DNA of 64,000 bases, taken from assembly GCA_900548725.1 (NCBI GenBank), contig URLV01000004.1, positions 1 to 64,000 on the forward strand, written 5' to 3'. Source of the DNA: an uncultured Mycoplasmatota bacterium (GTDB lineage: Bacteria; Bacillota_I; Bacilli_A; RF39; UBA660). The position numbers and the translations under genes were made by a program. The notes below the pieces were generated by a model. The model had not been told where the DNA came from. It saw only the letters and a program-made list of their open reading frames with translations, and did no database searches. Positions 61,074-64,000 of the stretch are shown one piece after another (the first letter of the stretch is position 1; each line of letters opens with the position of its first letter).

Positions 61074-61793
61074 TTACTTTACATCACTATTTACTAGGTT
61101 ACTACTTTTATTTATTGTTCCACCTAGTACACTAGGAACTTCTCCATTAATTAATTTGCTACTAATTAAAAATTTATATTTAACATTACTAAATCTATTT
61201 TTAGTAGGCATCTCTAAAACTTCCTCTACATCAATATTTATATATAATTTAATTAAAGAATTATTAATACCATAATTTTCAACTACAACATCTACATAAG
61301 CATCTATATTTTCTAAAAAGCTTACCTTTACTGGAATCTTAGGACCTAATCCAGAAAACAAACTATTCCCAAAACTTACACCAACTGGCATAAATATAAT
61401 AATACCATTATCACCATTTATTATTTCTAAATTATGATAATTACTAATCTTACCCATTTCTAAATTCTTTACATTACTTTCTAAATCAACAATAATATTA
61501 TTTAATAATTTATTACACATAACATTATCTATATCAACACTTACAATATTATTATTAACCAAATTAACTTTAATATAATCATTACTATCAACATTTAAAT
61601 ATTTTTTTATAGTATCATTCATATAATACTTAGTAATTTCATCTAATTTTAATTTTGTTAAAAAAGATACACTTTCTCCTAACTTCTTACCTAATGTATT
61701 AAAAATAATAATATCTATAAATATAACTATAATAATTACATACATAAATATATTTTTAAATCTGATTTTTCTTATTTTATAAAAACGTTTCAT
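61074..61793 (-). CDS. yunB: Sporulation protein YunB
   Basis: 239 residues with an N-terminal membrane helix (residues 15-33) and the YunB domain: SGLGPKIPVKVSFLENIDAYVDVVVENYGINNSLIKLYINIDVEEVLEMP, the most diagnostic block. It is expressed in the mother cell under SigE in Bacillus and needed for efficient spore formation. Preceded by the 61825 gene and its terminator. Family length about 250 residues. Confidence 0.93.
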   Translation of the reverse strand: MKRFYKIRKIRFKNIFMYVIIIVIFIDIIIFNTLGKKLGESVSFLTKLKLDEITKYYMNDTIKKYLNVDSNDYIKVNLVNNNIVSVDIDNVMCNKLLNNIIVDLESNVKNLEMGKISNYHNLEIINGDNGIIIFMPVGVSFGNSLFSGLGPKIPVKVSFLENIDAYVDVVVENYGINNSLIKLYINIDVEEVLEMPTKNRFSNVKYKFLISSKLINGEVPSVLGGTINKSSNLVNSDVK

Positions 61794-61806
61794 AATATAT
61801 TTTATG

Positions 61807-61837
61807 AAAAAAATAAGAACTATATTAAAATAGTCCT
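61807..61837 (-). terminator. Terminator of 266-aa gene
   Basis: AGGACTA/TAGTTCT hairpin and T-run on the minus strand. Confidence 0.75.
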
Positions 61838-62616
61838 AAATTAAAATACTTATTAACAAATATAACAGCAAGTATAATTAATATAATAACAAATACTATA
61901 CCAACTACTTTAATTGCAATATTATTAGATTTTAAATCTTTCTCTAATTCTTTAAAATCATCATATTTATCTTCTATACTTAAATCTTCTTCATCTAAAT
62001 TATCTTCAGTTTTTGTACTAATTTCTTCTTTATCTAACTCCATAGTTTTATAAACAGTATTAGTATCATTATCACTTAAATCACTTAATAAATCTAATGC
62101 AGTTGTATTACCAGTACTATTTTTATTACTATTTTGTAGTTCTAAATTAGTAATAGTATTTATTAAATTTACTATGTTTTCTTCATTATCTTCTAAAACT
62201 TCTTCTTCATCTTTTTCTTCTATATTTAATTTTTTTAATATATCATATTGTGTATCATGTACTTTTTTTAATCTTTCTTTTTCATAATCTACGTTTTGTG
62301 TTTTTTTAGCTTTTTCTAATATAGCATTTATATCATATTCTTTAGTATCATATTTTTTATCTTCTATAATTTCTTCGTCTTGTTCTCTAAATTTTAAACT
62401 ACGTTTTTCATATTCATCTCTATATCTTTTATCAAGCATATCTTTTACTTTATCTACATCTACTCTACTTATATCTTCTCCAATAACAGTAGCATTGCTA
62501 GCAATATCAAATTTATCTATATCACGAGTTTTTATTTGTTCATATAAAGATTTATTTTTTTCTGCTCTACTCTTTAAGTTAGGAGTCTCAGCATATTTAT
62601 CCATTCTTGAGTTCAT
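61825..62616 (-). CDS. Hypothetical acidic protein with C-terminal membrane helix
   Basis: About 263 residues; the start at 62616 follows TAGGTGAT. An acidic, helical cytoplasmic region (Lys/Glu/Asp-rich with repeated DYEKERLKK and DELDEED stretches) ends in one membrane helix (about 240-258) and a short tail. Layout is that of a tail-anchored protein. Not recognised; upstream of yunB, divergent from the ferredoxin. Confidence 0.6.
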   Translation of the reverse strand: MNSRMDKYAETPNLKSRAEKNKSLYEQIKTRDIDKFDIASNATVIGEDISRVDVDKVKDMLDKRYRDEYEKRSLKFREQDEEIIEDKKYDTKEYDINAILEKAKKTQNVDYEKERLKKVHDTQYDILKKLNIEEKDEEEVLEDNEENIVNLINTITNLELQNSNKNSTGNTTALDLLSDLSDNDTNTVYKTMELDKEEISTKTEDNLDEEDLSIEDKYDDFKELEKDLKSNNIAIKVVGIVFVIILIILAVIFVNKYFNLGLF

Positions 62617-62676
62617 ATAAATCACCTATCATGTTAATAATAACATAGTTTTAAACATTATTCTACATTTTTTTAA

Positions 62677-62705
62677 TTGATAATTATATTTTATTAGTAT
62701 ATAAT
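62677..62705 (+). promoter_or_regulatory. SigA promoter of ferredoxin gene
   Basis: TTGATA, 17-base spacer, TATAAT upstream of GGAGGAATTAAT-ATG. Confidence 0.78.
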
Positions 62706-62726
62706 AATTTTATTGGAGGAATTAAT

Positions 62727-63026
62727 ATGAGTAAAATAGTTTTTGATAAAGAAAGATGTATAGGTTGTGGATATTGTTTTAGTATTGCACCAGAAAATTT
62801 TGAATGTAATGATGAAGGAAGAGCAAGTATGATTAGTGATAATGTTACTGATGAAGCAATTGAAGCAAGTGAAGGTTGTCCTGTTAGTGCAATTTTAATA
62901 GACAACTCATGTAATTGTGATGATTGTTCTTGTGAACATTGTGAATGTGGCAACGATTGTGATTGTGAAGAAAACTGTAATTGTGATGAATCATGTAAAT
63001 GCGGTTGCCAAGATAATGAAAATTAG
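62727..63026 (+). CDS. Ferredoxin with Cys-rich C-terminal tail
   Basis: 99 residues. The N-terminal domain (1-60) is a single-cluster [4Fe-4S] ferredoxin: CIGCGYC near residue 11 and EGCPVSAIL near residue 49 supply the four ligands. A tail of about 37 residues (residues 62-95) contains 15 Cys arranged as repeated CxC and CxxC separated by Asp, Glu and Asn, metallothionein-like. Classic single-cluster ferredoxins stop near residue 60-80. Fusion to a Cys-rich tail is unusual. The downstream gene is a separate HD-type protein. SD GGAGG. Confidence 0.88.
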   Translation: MSKIVFDKERCIGCGYCFSIAPENFECNDEGRASMISDNVTDEAIEASEGCPVSAILIDNSCNCDDCSCEHCECGNDCDCEENCNCDESCKCGCQDNEN

Positions 63027-63080
63027 TTTAAGACTAATTTTTAATTTATAATAAATTATAAAAAGAAAGAAGTTAATATT

Positions 63081-64000
63081 ATGAATTATTTTGAAAACAT
63101 AGATAAAAATATAATTGAATATTTCGATATATTAGAACCTAACTTTCCAGAATGGCTTAACGATTATATAAATACAAAAGAATTATTAAAACAACAATAT
63201 ATTAGCGTAACATGTGGAACAATATATTCAGATTTATTTGAAAGTAACTTTTTCTTTTCTAGTTTAGATCACTCTATTGCAGTTGCTTTAATCATATGGC
63301 ATTTTACACATGACAAAAAACAAACTTTGTCTGGATTATTTCATGACATTGCAACACCTGTTTTCAAACATTGCGTAGATTTTCTTAATGGAGACTATAT
63401 AAAGCAAGAATCCACTGAAGATTTAACAAGCACCATAATCAAAAATTCTAATGAAATAACAAAATTATTAGAAAGGGACAATATTAAATTAAATGAAGTT
63501 GACGACTACCACATTTATCCTATAGCAGATAATGATACACCTCAACTTGCAGCAGATAGATTAGAATATTCATTATCAAACGCATTATTTTCATACAAAT
63601 TAGCAGATATAAACACTATTAGAGAAATATACAATAATATAAATATTCAAAAAAATGAAAATAGAATAGACGAATTAGGATTTAAAAATGAAGAAATTGC
63701 TATGCATTTCATAAAATTGACAACTAAATTATCAATTAAATACAGAGAAGATAAAACTAGATATTCTATGCAATTTATTGCTGATATATTAAAAGAATTA
63801 AATAAAGAAAATTTAATAAAAAAAGAAGATTTATATTCATTAAAAGAATCTGACATTATAAAAATAATAGAAAATTCAAAACTTAAAGACGTATTTGATA
63901 AATGGAGAAAATCCAAAAAAATATTAACTTCAAAAACAAAACCAGAAAATGTATACTATATACTGCAAGAATCTAAAGTAAGATACATTGATCCTCTTGT
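63081..64000 (+). CDS. HD-superfamily hydrolase, 3' end outside window
   Basis: The ORF starts with ATG at 63081 (SD AAAGAAAGAAG) and remains open to the window edge, giving at least 306 residues. An HD-type motif occurs near residues 74-100: SSLDHSIAVALIIWHF followed by LSGLFHDIATPVFKH, with H...HD and an additional D (ADRLEYSL near residue 155) giving the metal site. It resembles small metal-dependent phosphohydrolases of uncharacterised Firmicutes HD groups. Nucleotide or second-messenger substrate not determinable. Confidence 0.82.
   Translation, partial: MNYFENIDKNIIEYFDILEPNFPEWLNDYINTKELLKQQYISVTCGTIYSDLFESNFFFSSLDHSIAVALIIWHFTHDKKQTLSGLFHDIATPVFKHCVDFLNGDYIKQESTEDLTSTIIKNSNEITKLLERDNIKLNEVDDYHIYPIADNDTPQLAADRLEYSLSNALFSYKLADINTIREIYNNINIQKNENRIDELGFKNEEIAMHFIKLTTKLSIKYREDKTRYSMQFIADILKELNKENLIKKEDLYSLKESDIIKIIENSKLKDVFDKWRKSKKILTSKTKPENVYYILQESKVRYIDPL

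Noticed and set aside
62684..62953. Minus-strand ORF opposite the ferredoxin gene
   Set aside because: Antisense to a clear ferredoxin with SD and promoter; no SD of its own.
63647..63916. Minus-strand ORF opposite the HD-type gene
   Set aside because: The plus-strand reading frame with HD motifs is open across it; shadow only.

Overview
The window is very AT-rich (roughly three quarters A+T) and most genes lie on the minus strand. It uses the standard bacterial code: TGG encodes Trp and TGA is used as a stop. It comes from a low-GC, endospore-forming Firmicute of the Bacilli/Mollicutes-related gut type (RF39- or Erysipelotrichales-like). Supporting evidence is a B-type RNase P RNA next to gpsB, a Bacilli-style spoIVFA-spoIVFB-rplU-prp-rpmA block, an L27 protein with a cleavable N-terminal extension beside its Prp protease, and several sporulation genes (SpoIVFA/B, GPR, SpoIID, a SigE/SigK-type sigma factor, YunB, a YutH-like protein). 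The exact lineage is inference.

Layout. 0-5 kb: trmB; the rimM-trmD-spoIVFA/B-rplU-prp-rpmA block with an L21 leader. 5-8 kb: a large thioester/Cna-B surface adhesin that overlaps rimM. 8-13 kb: rny, recA, pgsA, a RodZ-like gene, rnpB and gpsB, in Bacillus-like order. 13-18 kb: a pilin, an OGG-type glycosylase, gpr facing spoIID, tRNA-Pro and tRNA-Arg. 18-30 kb: a CapA-like protein, cysteine desulfurase, a GT-C glycosyltransferase, DedA, pnp, rpsO, a decayed AAA/DUF4143 gene, a PLP enzyme, SDR, tmk and tdk. 30-43 kb: pseudopilin-like proteins and a Tad-type pilus/secretion operon (tadA, tadB, tadC, CpaB-like, TadE-like, a 1003-aa Cys-rich surface protein). 43-52 kb: a reduced type VII secretion locus (EsaB-like, EssC, four WXG100-size proteins and two large wall-directed substrates). 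52-64 kb: CPBP protease, phosphoesterase, sigma factor, SEDS protein, ten tRNAs in two head-to-head clusters, a yunB/yutD/yutH/nfu sporulation-linked block, a ferredoxin with a Cys-rich tail, and a partial HD hydrolase.

Most notable signal. Four intergenic regions (about 9.48-9.77, 13.08-13.40, 17.65-17.99 and 34.65-34.95 kb) share one design. Each has a 21-43 codon ORF for a hydrophobic peptide, a 5' segment that can pair with the Shine-Dalgarno, a second 5' segment complementary to the transcript 3' end, and a convergent antisense RNA with its own promoter and intrinsic terminator. This is the architecture of type I toxin-antitoxin systems. I see it as an apparently undescribed family with two peptide classes. 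In two copies the toxin is preceded or overlapped by a leader ORF carrying the strong ribosome binding site, reminiscent of mok/hok. This is read from sequence and not experimentally supported.

From 30 to 52 kb the genome is devoted to the cell surface: Tad machinery, pilins and type VII export of peptidoglycan-targeting proteins. Start codons were moved from the longest ORF wherever a Shine-Dalgarno clearly favoured an internal start; this is stated in each entry.
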